This document shows, piece by piece, positions 25,226 through 36,392 of a stretch of 64,000 nt of DNA. How positions within the stretch are numbered: position 1 is the first letter of the stretch; every line of letters starts with the position of its first letter. This DNA is from Climacteris rufus (lineage: Eukaryota; Chordata; Aves; Passeriformes; Climacteridae): contig VZRZ01000388.1 in the NCBI GenBank assembly GCA_013398175.1, positions 124,001 to 188,000 on the forward strand, read 5' to 3'. The notes beneath the pieces were generated by a model. It was not told the origin of the DNA, ran no database searches, and was given only the letters and a program-made list of their open reading frames with translations. The position numbers and the translations under genes were made by a program.

Positions 25226-27650
25226 AAATGCATTTTTTCTAAGTTTCAAAAAAAATGTCATTAACATACATATTAATATGCACAGCCTATGCTTTGTATC
25301 ACCTGACTGACCAACTAAGACATGCTTACCTGTATTAACATAGCTTTAGGTGAGTCATAGCACATACTCATGCTTACCAAGACGGGATGGCACCCTAGGG
25401 AGTGCTGGGTGAGTTAGGACATTGAATTGAGGATACAGAGCATAAATTTGTTAGAAAATAGCTTTAAACATTCTATTGCTCATAGAATAAATTGTTTGCC
25501 TGAGGCATAAATGTAAGAAATGACAATAGTAAGACTTACTAGAGAAGTCTAGAGAAGTGTAGCATAACATCTGCTACAAGCAATCTTCTAATTTTAGTTT
25601 TAAAGGCTATGTTTCATTTATTTTATAAAGTAATGGTATGGACATTGTTTCTATACTGAAGGGCCCACAATCAGAAGGTGAATTTTTGTGCAGAGTTTGA
25701 GATACTGCTTGAGAAGAAAAATACTTACTTCTAAAAATTAAAGCTGCTTCTCCTTCTTTGCTAGGTTGATTTTCTTTCAGACCAGCTATTCACCAGCAAT
25801 TAAATGAAAATAATAAAGAGTTAAATGAACAATCACCCTCTACAAATGCTGAACATTATTTAAAATACTGCTCAAAACTCCTTTCCTCTCTTCACCACTT
25901 GCATTTAAATCACAAATTATAGCTCTGTATGATCTCTCTCAGACTTTATGACTCGCCAAAATCTGATCATCTGAATTTGAAGAGGGATTTTATCCTTCTG
26001 TTGGGAAGCATAGAGGTTCCTCAGTAGAAGATTTGTACTTCTTTTTAACAGGACTGTTCTGCTTTCCTCAGTACAGGCAGTGGGATCACATGGCAATTTA
26101 TTTGAAGATAGAACCAGATGAAGATACCATCTGTTTCTCCTGTACTGTGTAACTGGATCAGACTCAAGAATGTAGCAGCTGCGGGTGTAGCTATCTCTAT
26201 AGACAGCAGCTGATGATATCCAGTACATCTCCAGAAAAGTTTAATCAGGATGAGAATTTATTTTGTAAGGCAAGTTAAATGTCAGGCCTTCTACTGCTGC
26301 ATAGAGCAGAATACCTTAGATCTCCTAGATGTAGGTGTCTCATCCTGACATGCTTTGATATGAGTACTCAGGGGGAAGTCTTGCCTGCACCATCAGCAGC
26401 ATTTCCTTCCATAAGCTGAGTTTGCGCCATTGCATGGAGCATTGCCATAGGAGTCTGGCGAATTTTGTTGCAAGATTTTCTCACTGGTATGTATTTCTTT
26501 ACCCAGCAGGTTGTCCTCTAACTTGTGCTTTACAAAGAGACAGAATTTCAAAATGTCCAGGAAAATACTCTGTTTAGTAAATATCATAGAAGTCTAGTAC
26601 TCTTTATATTCCAAAATCTGTTAGCACTGGTGTTTACTTTCTCTTTTCGCTTCTCCCTCTATTTTGGCATATTCTGTTGCTCTTGTGGCAACAAAACCCA
26701 AATTTTCTAAGATATTCCTCCTCAAAGGCTTTGAGTATGTCTCTACTTCAATCAGAGCTGTGACTGATCCCTGCACAAATGTATACAAGGCAGCTTTAAC
26801 AGAAGCATGCTGGATATTTAGAAGAGTATAGCTGACATAGCAAGGACATTATACACAGATTAGAGATTCACTAGTGTCTGTGGTAGCAAGTGACTTGAAA
26901 TGTATTGGACATCTTTGAGAGAGTGGACAAGTAATAAAGAAAATTACTCAATATTCATGGTCTTTCCTGAGCTGTATGAAAGCTGGGCAAAATTATACGT
27001 ATCTTAATATCTTGGTGAAAAAAAAAACAGTGTTCTTGTAAATATGTGAAAATAAATCACATTTGATAATTGATACTATTTAGAATCTTAAGCAACATAA
27101 AGAAAGTAACAAAAGTTGATGGAACAGGAAAAGACAAATTCCCTGTTACTCCCCAAAGTTATTGCCTTCGTTGGGCAACAAATTCCTTGTCTGGCAAGAT
27201 AGCTTTGAAGTTACAAATATTGCAAACAAATCCTGATGCTTTCTTGGATGAGTGCAAATTTTTGTCACCTTAATAGATTGAATTTACCCCATTTGAGCTA
27301 AGACCTCTTGAATATTGGCTAGAAACGGTACACAATCGTGTAATTGAGCAATTTAGGTCTATTACTCAATATATTCTTAGCCTTTTAGATAAAAGTGTTT
27401 TGAAATTTTACAATCCAAACTGTGACCCAAGGACAGCATTGGCCATGCTTACAATAGTCTGTTAGGGTCATCTCAGCCAACATATAGTGCAATGACATAA
27501 GCCCTGCAGAATCTTGCACAGGTCAGATGGCCTGGAAATGTACTGTAAATATGAGTCACTCATCAGCACTCCATTTTCCTCCCTCAGACCAAAGGAAAAA
27601 CAGCTTAAATGTTTATGGGATATGCCATGGATTACACATGAAAAAGATAA
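25226..27650. other. Intergenic, nothing recognised
   Basis: No gene, RNA gene or repeat family is recognised. Open frames of up to about 100 codons (25917-26228, - strand) show no similarity I can name. Confidence 0.55.
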
Positions 27651-27655
27651 GAGGT

Positions 27656-28770
27656 TACAGTGGATTGATCTTGGCTGCCAGGTGGCCACCAAAGCTGCTC
27701 TATCTCTGCCCCTCCTAAGCTTGATGGGGGGGGCGAGGGGGGAAGAAAATATGATGAAAGGCTTGTGGTTAAAGTACAGACACCAAGAGATCGCTAACCC
27801 ATTACCATCACAGATAAACCAGAGTCAACTTGGGGAGATTAATTTACTTTTTTGCCAATCAGACCAGGATAATACGAAATAAGAACAAAATTAAAGACAC
27901 CTTCTCCTCAGCCCTCCCTAATTACTGGGCTCAACTTCACTCTGATTTTTTCTATCTCCTTCCTTTCAACAGCACAGGGGAACAGGGTCTGTGATCAGTT
28001 CAACAGATATCGCTTTGCGACTTCTTCCTCCTCATACTCTTCCTCTGTTTCAGTGTGAGGATCCCTCCCATGGCAGACAGTTCTTCACAAACTTCTCTAA
28101 CATGAGTCATTCCCACAGGCTGAAGTTATTCTTGAACTGCTCCGGTGTGGTTCCCTTCCACTGGGTGACGTACATCAAGAACCACTGGGTTCTCCATGGC
28201 TCCAGCCTGGATACTCCATGGAGTCACAAGTCCTACCAGCCAGCTTGCTCCAGCGTGGGCTTCTCTCTTCATGGGTCCACAGGTTCTGCCAGGACCTTGC
28301 TCCAGTGTGGGCTTCCCATGGGGGTTACAGCCTCCTTTGGACATCCATTTGCTTCAGTGTGGGATCCTCCACAGGATGCAGGTGGATCTCTGATCTCTGA
28401 TGGACCTCCATGTGATACAGGGGGGCCTGTCTCACCATGGTCTTCACCATGGGCAGCAGGGGAATCCCTGATCCAATGCCTGAAGCACCTTCTGCCCCCC
28501 ACTCTTCACTGGCCTTGCTGTCTGCAGAGCTGTTCCTCCCATATGTTCTCACTCCTTTCTTGAATTGCTGTTGCTATTGCACAGTTTCATCCCCCTCCTT
28601 AAACACATGCTCCCAGAGGTGCTGCCACTGTTGTCAATGGGCTCAGCCCCGGCCGTGGGCAGGTCCATCTCAGAGCCAGCTGGCACTGGCTCCATCAGAC
28701 ATGGGAAGATTCTCACTAAGATCAACCCCTGCAGCACTCCCTCTACCAAAACCCACATAAACCAAATAAA
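27656..28770 (-). mobile_element. Solo LTR of an avian endogenous retrovirus (family B, copy 1), minus strand
   Basis: In the - orientation the U5 end is at the left (27656, complement of the family's ...GGTCAACCCACCACA end) and the U3 start is at the right (complement of TGTATTGGGTTTG). The segments AACCAGAGTCAACTTGGGGA (27818-27837) and GGGCTCAACTTCACTC are family landmarks shared with the copy at 46213-47191. The flanks are GAGGT (27651-27655) and GAGGC (28771-28775), a five-base duplication with one mismatch; shifting the boundaries by one or two bases gives AAGAGG on both sides instead. U3 contains a degenerate tandem array (28040-28480). No retroviral genes adjoin it. The 190-codon + frame at 27991-28563 is a product of the array, not a gene. 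Confidence 0.8.
28040..28480. repeat. Degenerate minisatellite inside LTR family B, copy 1
   Basis: The motif GCTCCAGYGTGGGCTTC, followed by a CATGGG or CACAGG element, recurs at irregular spacings of about 40-65 bases, for example near 28247, 28303 and 28350. The units are GC-richer than the surroundings. The same array, differently worn, is seen in the 46213-47191 copy at about 46585-46870, so it was part of the element before insertion. Confidence 0.75.
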
Positions 28771-28775
28771 GAGGC

Positions 28776-31700
28776 CAAAAGTTAAGTGGTGTTGAATGCA
28801 CTCTTTTAATCCAAAAGACAATCCAGAATTCTTCAGATAAATATTTTTACAGATATTCAAATTATTTTAGCACCGGCCTTGTGCCACTCTGCCTTGCAGA
28901 CAGATGAGGACTGTCAGGCTATTGATCTCTCTATCAGTGTATCAGGGATAGAGATGACACCTTCAACACATCTGAACTGTTCCTTGTCACTGATTAATCA
29001 GAAGGTGGACTGTATTAACTGCCACAGGATCTGTAATTTCATTTTGTAGAGATTTGTATAGGTATTTTATCCATTGTAACTTGGTGGTTGTTCTGTGGTT
29101 TGTGGCTACCCTTTCTAGTTACAAATGTTCTTGACTGAGTTGAACTGTATATGTGGCTAAACATATTGCTTCCTCTTTCCTTGAGTAATCACTTCCAATG
29201 CTCCACTACACTCTTGATATTGCTGCAGAGATCAATATACTGTATTCAGAGCCAAGAAGGCATCTTCTTTACAGAGAAATATTTTGGGATTCCTCAGGAA
29301 TGATTTATGACTGGCGTTTTTCACACTTGTCCTCAAAGAAAATTAGACTTTAGGGAAACTTTTTGATAAAATTTTCTTTGTTTAATAGTAAGATATTAAG
29401 CATGACAAGAAGTATTCCTTTATGTCAGAAATATTTTTTGCATTTTTATCCTTAAGACATAAGAAAATTTTTCAAAGAGAATTTTGTATTTATCAAAGCT
29501 CCAAACTGCTCTTTCTGTCATCAGGATAATTTTCTGCATCACCATGTACTTGCTTAGAGCACATAAGAATAATGTTTCTGTTAAACAAACAAGTTGACAA
29601 ATTACTTTGTAAACCACTAAAAGATCTGCAAGCACCACCACTCTCAAATCATCCAGTCTCCAAGAAAGGACTGTTCCAATGGTCTCTCTTGTTGCAAAAT
29701 GTTTGCTATCTACCATAAAGACTGCTGATACCTTTAATGCAATTTAGTAAAACTCTTATTACTTGCAGTAAAAATTACTTAAATGGCATGTTTAAGTTAA
29801 AAACTTAGGTTTTTGCATCATCTGAGGTTACAAAGAGGGATTCTTGAGTATTACCAACATTATATTAATTCTGCCTTTTACTTCAACTGACAAATGGACC
29901 TTGCCAGTGGACTTATTTGTTTGACGGGATGGGAGAAGAAGGGAGAAGATTAACTTTTATGAACCATTCTTTTAAAGGAAAGGAATTGATTTATACTCAA
30001 ACTACTGTGTCCTCAGCAGTAAGCAAGAAATTACATTACATGTTCAGTTTATCACACATTTGTAAAGCTTACCATACAGTAATAACTCCACGTGGTCTAC
30101 AACCGCAATAATATTTGGTTGAAGAAAGTTCTTCAGTTCAGAGCCAACATAAATATCCAAAGTATACAGTTTTCCTCCAGAAAATGGATGGGCTATCACA
30201 TGCACTGTTGGTAAACTGGTTCTGCTGTACAGTGCAATTCCTTGTCCTTGGAAACCATCTGAAATCTCTTCTATCGATGCTGTTAAGGGTGGGCACTTCT
30301 AGAATTTCAAGTGCAGATACAAATGTTACTATGAAGTGTGCTTTTTGGGTGGATGTTTCATTGCTACTAAGACATCCCAAAGGCAGCAGTGCTTGTATGC
30401 AGCCAGCTCCTTGTCTCACTTCACACAATCAGAATTACAGAAACACTATTAAAACTTTTGCCAGAGAAAAAGGGCTCCAACTAACAACAAACAGACGATG
30501 CTATTTGGCTTGCCCACACTAAAATTTGAATCATAGTATCAATTGAAAACTATTAAAAATGCTTGTTCAGCATAGTTATGTTAAGCACAATACTTAATAG
30601 CAATTTCAGGACACCTAAACATGCTCCCGATGCCACATTACTTTGAAGCTCACTATTGAATATCTTCCCCCTTTCATATCAGTGACCTTAAGAAATTGCA
30701 TCAACTGAGTTAACTGGTTAACTGAGGTTTTATAGTCTTGTATTTGCACAGAAATCACTTTGCTGCAGCAGATGTTTAGAACCGATCAAACCTTAAACCA
30801 GGCTTCACAGATGAGGCCTGATTCCTCTCAAACGTTTTGTATTAAAGCTGCTTTATCTGAGGTGTTCAAGGATTCAGATCTAGACAGATATAATTTCTGC
30901 TCAACCTGCACCATGCTGCGGGAGTCACAGACTAGGTGTTGGAGTGCTTGTATAAACACTTGCAGGAATATTTCTATTCTTGTTCACAACAGCAGCATGC
31001 AGAAGACAATTTAGGCAGCATCAGGTGAGATCATTTCTCAGTGGTTCAGGTTATTCAAGCCACAGAGCACCCAGCCTTCTACACCCAGTAATTACTACAC
31101 ACATGTGCAAGTGTATATTTGCAGTTCCATAGGATTTCATGCTATCGCAAGGTCAGTTCTGCATTTATTATGCCTAGGCAGGTTACCTTTTCTGCTGTAT
31201 TTGGGTTCTATTTTTTCCCTGTTCTCCCAATACTGACCTCAACAGAGATCAAACTGATAGAACCACCAAACAGAATCTCAGGGAGATGATACTGCTAGGC
31301 AGAAAAACCAGAATAATCCCAGAAGTTTGCAAACTTACTCTTTGCTGGATTACTAGTTCAAGATATAATTAAATATCACTGCTTGGAGACTGCCCAGGGA
31401 TAGCAATGACTCAAAGTACTCCCTGCCTTAAAAATTCTGGCACTTGATCCAGTTCTTACAAAGAAGTAGGACATCAATTGAATTCCTAACCTTACATTTC
31501 AGCTCACTAGTGACAGGAGTCTTGTGGTTCTGAAAAAGCTTCAGCTATACAAACATAACAATCCAGCTTGTCGGCTAAGTAACTGCTACTTGCAGCAGTC
31601 CTCTTGGTAAGGTAACCAGGCCTCTCAGGCATGCAGTTTCCATGATAGTGGCAGGATCCCAACGTGCTGAAGTGTCACACCATCAGCAGCAGCATGGCAG

Positions 31701-32559
31701 CAGTTCCCTTCTCTCCAGAGAGCTTTGGGTTTTTTTTCAGACTCTCCAGTAGTTATTTCAGTTGCTGCAAACCTGTCAGCTTTTAAGGCATGTGAATCAA
31801 CAACTCAGATGGATTGGGTGCTACCTAACCCACTTCTTTTTAGTGGTGAAGAGTCCAGTACACTCCACCACAAACATTGTTCAGAAGGAAATTCAAGTCT
31901 TTTAAAATGCAATTTTAATTTTTTGCCATTTTGTTCAGTAAAAATCAGTGGTGTATTTCCTTTAACCACCCTTAAGAACAATTCACTAACATTTGAAAAG
32001 ACTGCTCTTGGTATTTTTATGAATGGTGAGCTACAGATGTCCCCCAATACAGAAGTTACTTTGAAGGGTAGTCAGTGCTTTTTGATAATGTAATTTTTAA
32101 AAGTTATATTTCCTTGAAGATTGTTCTGTAAGGGTACAATTTTAGCAAAGTATAACAGCTATTGAGAGCTGAGGGTATGGCTTTCCTGTGTCTGAAAAGA
32201 AACCTATGAGAAACTTGATTGTAGCTGAGTGATTTTCAGACTAGTTTTAAACCAGTTCCTAAACTTTACATTTACCTAATCCTTGCTTTAAATCAAACCA
32301 GCTTGCCCCTTTTAGTCTGAGAACAGCCAGGCTAACAGTGCTTCGAAGACCTCAGCCCAGGGCTAGGACTAGGACTACTAAAACTCTCATTCTTTGCCTG
32401 ATGAGAAATTTTGAATCCATGTTAAATTTTCGTACGCTTGGAGATATATGAAGAGATAGATACTGCTGCATTTTCATTGTTTTTTCTTTCACACATTAAA
32501 AAGACAAAACTGGCCTGCAGCTAACATTTATCTTCAGAAATTTTGTTTAACAGAATAAC
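28776..32559. other. Intergenic, nothing recognised
   Basis: No gene, RNA gene or known repeat is visible. Frames at 30115-30522 (135 codons) and 31725-32093 (122 codons) are the longest; both have AT-driven composition and no recognisable domain or splice context, so I do not call them. Confidence 0.55.
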
Positions 32560-32720
32560 ATATCACAGAATAGTTAGAGTTGGAAAGGACCTCTGGAGAT
32601 CATCTCGTCCAAGCCTCCTGCCAAGGCAGGGTCACCTAGAGCAGGTGACACAGGAACACATTCAGGTGGGTTTTTTATGTCTCCACAGTAGTAGACTTCA
32701 TGATCTCGCTGAATACTTAA
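32560..32720 (-). mobile_element. CR1 LINE 3' fragment, antisense
   Basis: The + strand reads ATCACAGAATAGTTAGAGTT, GGAAAGGACCTCTGGAGATC, then CAAGGCAGGGTCACCTAGAG, the complement of a CR1 3' end. Similarity then fades through GTGGGTTTTTTATGTCTCC. It is among the better preserved CR1 scraps in the window, but only about 150 bases long. Confidence 0.88.
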
Positions 32721-33212
32721 CAGAAAGATACTTCATTTCTTCCACCACTGTATTCTTTACTTTCCTGCTTGGCCACTTCTGCATAGGGTATAATCACATC
32801 TTTTTCACGTCATTTCACAGGTGCTTTGATCTGATGCCTACATTTACAGTAATAGGAAAGAATGCTGCAATCCAACATGTACAGTATACATCAACCTTAA
32901 CCTTACAAACAGAGATATGGTCCCTCTACTGGATTCTGAGCCATAATTTTCTATTTTTTCCTAACAACTAGGACTTTCAGATGTAACCTCCATTCTCCCA
33001 CACACATAAGGTTGCTGTGTTAATGTCCAGAGAATGTTTGGACAGCCAAAGGCCTTCCTCAAATACTTCAGCCTCCAAGGACAGGATTCTGATAGAGTAG
33101 GCTGTGACTCACTCTTGCTTTTCTGGCAAATTCTAATGAAGATTTTTTTTATTTCCCTAGTGTTTCCTCTAATTTGGAGCGGGTCAACAGCATCAGTGAT
33201 GGGCAGTATTTG
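32721..33212. other. Intergenic, nothing recognised
   Basis: No gene or repeat is recognised. The left end of the adjacent LTR could reach back some tens of bases into this stretch, because its TG terminus is not clear. Confidence 0.5.
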
Positions 33213-33789
33213 GTCTAACTGAGCAGGAGTTCATTTCCCCACAGCACCCTTCACAGTGCTGTGCTTTGCATTGGTAGCTACAAGGTGTTTATAACACACC
33301 AGGGTCTGATTACTGCTGGGCAGCACCAGCACAACACCACCTATCCTCATCAGTAGGCTTGGGGTGGACATGATCGTGGGAGGGGACACAAATATGCCAG
33401 CTGACCCCAACTGACCAAAGGAGTATTCCATACCATATGATATACAAATAGGAAATATAAAAGAGATAAAGGCTAAAAAAAGGAGGAAGAAAAATGAGGC
33501 ATTCATTATTTACAACATTTGACTTACAAAGCACTGGCTACTAATGCTGAAGTCTTGATTCCCAGGAAGTGGAGTGACAGCACTTGCTGATGCAAAGTAG
33601 GGAATAAAATCTTTGTCTTTTTCCTTGGCTTGTATGCATGCAACCTTTTGGTTTTGCTTTAGTAAAATGCTTTCTCTCAATCCACAAGTTGTCTTGCATT
33701 TTATTTTCTCTCCTCTGTCCAGTTGAGAAGATGGAGTGATATAGTGGCTTGGTGGGCCCCTGTTGTCCAGCCAAGGTCAAGGCGCCACA
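33213..33789 (+). mobile_element. 5' LTR of a collapsed endogenous retrovirus (family C)
   Basis: Landmarks in LTR order on the + strand: TTCATTTCCCCACAGCA and GTGCTGTGCTTTGCATT (U3), GCTGACCCCAACTGACCAAA with ATTCCATACCATATGATA, a TATA box TATAAAA at 33456-33462, a polyadenylation signal AATAAA at 33603-33608, then a U5 ending GGCGCCACA at 33789. U5 shares its last ~100 bases (TTTTATTTTCTCTCC..., GGCTTGGTGGGC...CCAGCCAAGGTCAA) with family B, so B and C are related. The TATA-to-poly(A) spacing of about 145 bases is LTR-like. The left terminus is uncertain within about 30 bases. Confidence 0.75.
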
Positions 33790-34185
33790 CTTCTTTTTGG
33801 CTCCCAATACGGGCAGAGACAATGGCAGTTCTATATCATGCTTGTTATCATTATAGTGGTTATTAAGTAGCAAACTCCCCTCCAGGACAGTAAGTTTGTC
33901 AGCTGTGCTGCTTATCTCTTTATTTTGCCAAGCTTGGGAACATGTTATACAAACAACAGCTCTGTGCTTTGTGCTTACATTGATGACTTTGCCATGCTGG
34001 GGGAGCTATCTTGTGGACACGATGAGGGAATACATCTCCCTTTCCGTGCCCAAGATTAATGTGGGTGGTTTTATTACGCAGACTCCTGTGGTCCTTGTTT
34101 ATCCCTACAGCGAGCTGTTGAATACTAACAATTAATACTCTAGCATATTATGGGATTTGTGTAATCTGGTCTTTTCCTGTTGTAA
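33790..34185 (+). mobile_element. Internal remnant of the family C provirus, with primer-binding-site-like start
   Basis: Eight bases after the LTR end, TGGCTCCCAATACGGGCA (33798-33815) resembles the retroviral primer-binding site complementary to the 3' end of a lysine tRNA (TGGCGCCCAACGTGGGGC); 12 or 13 of 18 positions agree. The next ~370 bases show no recognisable gag, pol or env segment. The largest frame there (33896-34135, 79 codons) is unassigned. A complete provirus would need about 5-8 kb here, so nearly all coding sequence is gone. Confidence 0.55.
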
Positions 34186-34467
34186 GGGAAAACAGAAGAT
34201 ACCACTGTTACATGTGCTGAAGCACTGCTTCCTGGCAAAAGGCCGGACATTGGCTGCTGATGGTAAGTAGAGAAAAAAAATCTTTGTCTTTTTCCCTTGT
34301 TTGCATGCAACCTTCCGCTTTTGCTTCAGTAAACCACCCCATCTCAACCTACAAGTTGTTTTCCATCTTATTTTCTCTCCTTTTCCAGGGGAGATAAAAG
34401 ATGAAAAGGAGGACTGATAAAATGGCTTGGTAGGTATCCAGCACCCAGCCAAGGTCAACTCACCATA
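34186..34467 (+). mobile_element. Second, 5'-truncated LTR copy of family C
   Basis: This stretch repeats the right-hand part of the 33213-33789 LTR in the same orientation. Matching landmarks are AATCTTTGTCTTTTTCC, GCATGCAACCTTC/TGCATGCAACCTTTTGG, TTTTGCTTCAGTAAA/TTTTGCTTTAGTAAA, CTCAACCTACAAGTTG/CTCAATCCACAAGTTG, and the U5 end CCAGCCAAGGTCAACTCACC. The U3 half, including the TATA region, is missing. The first copy's poly(A) signal is also eroded here. The two copies differ considerably, so the insertion is old or the two are not partners from one event. Confidence 0.7.
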
Positions 34468-34980
34468 TGGGCCAATGCATATTGCCCACCAATCTTATTT
34501 TTGATGCAAATACTTTGATTTTGTTCTAGTAAAAAATATTTTTTTTTCATTGGTACACGAGGAGAAATGGGATATCCCAAAGGGCACCAAGAGCTTCCCT
34601 TGAGCTCAGAATCACAGGCAGTTTATCATTCCTTTCAGACAATCTTGTAAGAGTGGTCTGTCCAACCTCACTGAAACCTATGTGCATTGCAATAAAATTG
34701 GCAACCTGGGAAAGCACTGCAGGCACTGACAATTCCCAAGAAGGTCTGGCCAGTGCAAGCACAAAAGGCCAGGTCTCAGTGCAGTTTCCTTCAGTTATAA
34801 AGTACGCAATTGGCCCAGACAGCTATTTTGGAGCGTGCCCTTGTCACCAGGAATCATCACAGAAGCTGCGCTCCCGAGCAGTCTAAGCAGAAGTGCAAAT
34901 TCCTGCTGCACGGCATGCTGCTAGGCGCTCCTGACAACTGGTCTTTTAAGTATTTTGCTTCAATCCCCAGTAAGCAGACC
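34468..34980 (+). pseudogene. Possible eroded retroviral gag (zinc-knuckle) remnant upstream of JMY
   Basis: In the + frame containing 34679-34729 the sequence reads YVHCNKIGNLGKHC then a stop. This has the exact C-X2-C-X4-H-X4-C spacing of a Gag nucleocapsid zinc knuckle, but with tyrosine in place of the first cysteine and asparagine in place of the histidine, each one base from the usual codon. Two of four metal ligands remain. Stops lie both upstream and downstream in this frame, so nothing functional is encoded. The rest, up to the CpG island at about 34980, shows nothing recognised. The match is short and could be coincidental; its position right after two retroviral LTR copies is the main support. 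Confidence 0.3.
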
Positions 34981-35167
34981 CACAGCAGCCACCGAGACGC
35001 TGTCCCCCCGCACCGCCCCCCTCACATCGTCCCCTCCGCATCGCCCCCTAGCGGCCCGTCCGCCAGGCGCAGCGCGGCGCGTCCGGACGGCCGCGCTGGC
35101 GTTCTGAGGGAAGGGGCGGGGCGCGAGCGTGGCGGCTCCGCGGTGAAGGGGCGTGGCCGGGCCGCTC

Positions 35168-35773
35168 NNNNNNNNNNNNNNNNNNNNNNNNNNNNNNNNN
35201 NNNNNNNNNNNNNNNNNNNNNNNNNNNNNNNNNNNNNNNNNNNNNNNNNNNNNNNNNNNNNNNNNNNNNNNNNNNNNNNNNNNNNNNNNNNNNNNNNNNN
35301 NNNNNNNNNNNNNNNNNNNNNNNNNNNNNNNNNNNNNNNNNNNNNNNNNNNNNNNNNNNNNNNNNNNNNNNNNNNNNNNNNNNNNNNNNNNNNNNNNNNN
35401 NNNNNNNNNNNNNNNNNNNNNNNNNNNNNNNNNNNNNNNNNNNNNNNNNNNNNNNNNNNNNNNNNNNNNNNNNNNNNNNNNNNNNNNNNNNNNNNNNNNN
35501 NNNNNNNNNNNNNNNNNNNNNNNNNNNNNNNNNNNNNNNNNNNNNNNNNNNNNNNNNNNNNNNNNNNNNNNNNNNNNNNNNNNNNNNNNNNNNNNNNNNN
35601 NNNNNNNNNNNNNNNNNNNNNNNNNNNNNNNNNNNNNNNNNNNNNNNNNNNNNNNNNNNNNNNNNNNNNNNNNNNNNNNNNNNNNNNNNNNNNNNNNNNN
35701 NNNNNNNNNNNNNNNNNNNNNNNNNNNNNNNNNNNNNNNNNNNNNNNNNNNNNNNNNNNNNNNNNNNNNNNNN
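35168..35773. other. Assembly gap (606 N) hiding the start of JMY
   Basis: A run of N in the most GC-rich part of the window. Flanks are GGCCGGGCCGCTC on the left and GGCCGGCGGCCCCGCG on the right. By comparison with the mammalian protein, it should contain the JMY start codon and roughly the first hundred residues or more. Confidence 0.98.
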
Positions 35774-36392
35774 GGCCGGCGGCCCCGCGATGCGCAGAGA
35801 CGCCGGGCCGCCCCGGAGCTGCGCCTATCCCCGGGCCGAGGCGCTGCCCAGGAGCCCGCTGCGTTCCAAGGGCAGCCCGGCCCGGAGGCCACAGCGCGGC
35901 CCGGAGGCTGCAGGTGCCGTCGAGGAGATCGAAGTGCTGGAGCTGGGGAAGGAGGACGTGGCCGCCGCGCTGTCGCTGCCGCCCTCGCCGCCGCGGGCGG
36001 GCGAGCCGGGCGCTCCCGACGCGGAGCCCGCGGGGGAGGAGTGCAGCTGGGCCGGCCTCTTCTCCTTCCAAGACCTGCGGGCCGTGCACCAGCAGCTGTG
36101 CTCGGTGAACTCGGAGCTGGAGCCCTACCTGCCTGCCTTCCCCGAGGAGCCCTCGGGCATGTGGACGGTGCTGTTCGGAGCGCCGGAACTATCCGAGCAG
36201 GAGATGGACGCTCTCTGCTACAAGCTGCAAGTTTACTTGGTCCACAGCTTGGATACCTGTGGCTGGAAGATCCTTTCGCAGGTGCTCTTCACCGAGACCG
36301 ACGACCCCGAAGAGTATTACGAGAGCCTGAGTGAGCTGCGGCAAAAGGGGTACGAGGAGGTGCTCCAGCGGGCCCGCAGGCGAATCCAGGAG
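35774..36392 (+). CDS. JMY: JMY exon 1 (3' part): junction-mediating and regulatory protein
   Basis: JMY is a vertebrate actin nucleation-promoting factor related to WHAMM and also a p300/p53 cofactor, moving between cytoplasm and nucleus. The frame is open from the gap edge to 36392 and includes EEIEVLELG, then CSWAGLFSFQDLRAVHQQLC, EEPSGMWTVLFGAPELSEQE, DTCGWKILSQVLFTETDDPE and ELRQKGYEEVLQRARRRIQE, matching the N-terminal globular region of JMY almost word for word. The stretch before EEIEVLEL is proline- and arginine-rich, as in mammals. The donor is GAG|GTGAGG after 36392, phase 0. The true initiator is lost in the gap; ATG at 35790 is internal and should not be taken as the start. The WH2/CA actin-binding tail lies off the right edge. 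WHAMM is excluded by exon 2. Confidence 0.95.

Noticed and set aside
27991..28563. 190-codon open frame on the + strand
   Set aside because: It lies entirely inside the family B LTR, antisense to it, and is produced by the stop-poor GC-rich tandem array. There is no domain and the second LTR copy does not keep the frame.
30115..30522. 135-codon + frame as a possible gene
   Set aside because: No recognised family, no splice or promoter context, and a same-size shadow frame on the other strand; consistent with chance.
31725..32093. 122-codon + frame as a possible gene
   Set aside because: AT-driven composition, no domain or signal recognised, and no sign of splicing or a promoter.
35790..35792. 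ATG as the JMY start
   Set aside because: The frame is open upstream to the gap edge, and known JMY proteins have a conserved N-terminal domain before this point. The initiator must be in the gap.
34810..36108. Long open frames across the second gap other than the JMY frame, both strands
   Set aside because: They exist because N and CpG-rich DNA lack stops. Only the frame ending at 36392 matches JMY and joins exon 2 in phase.
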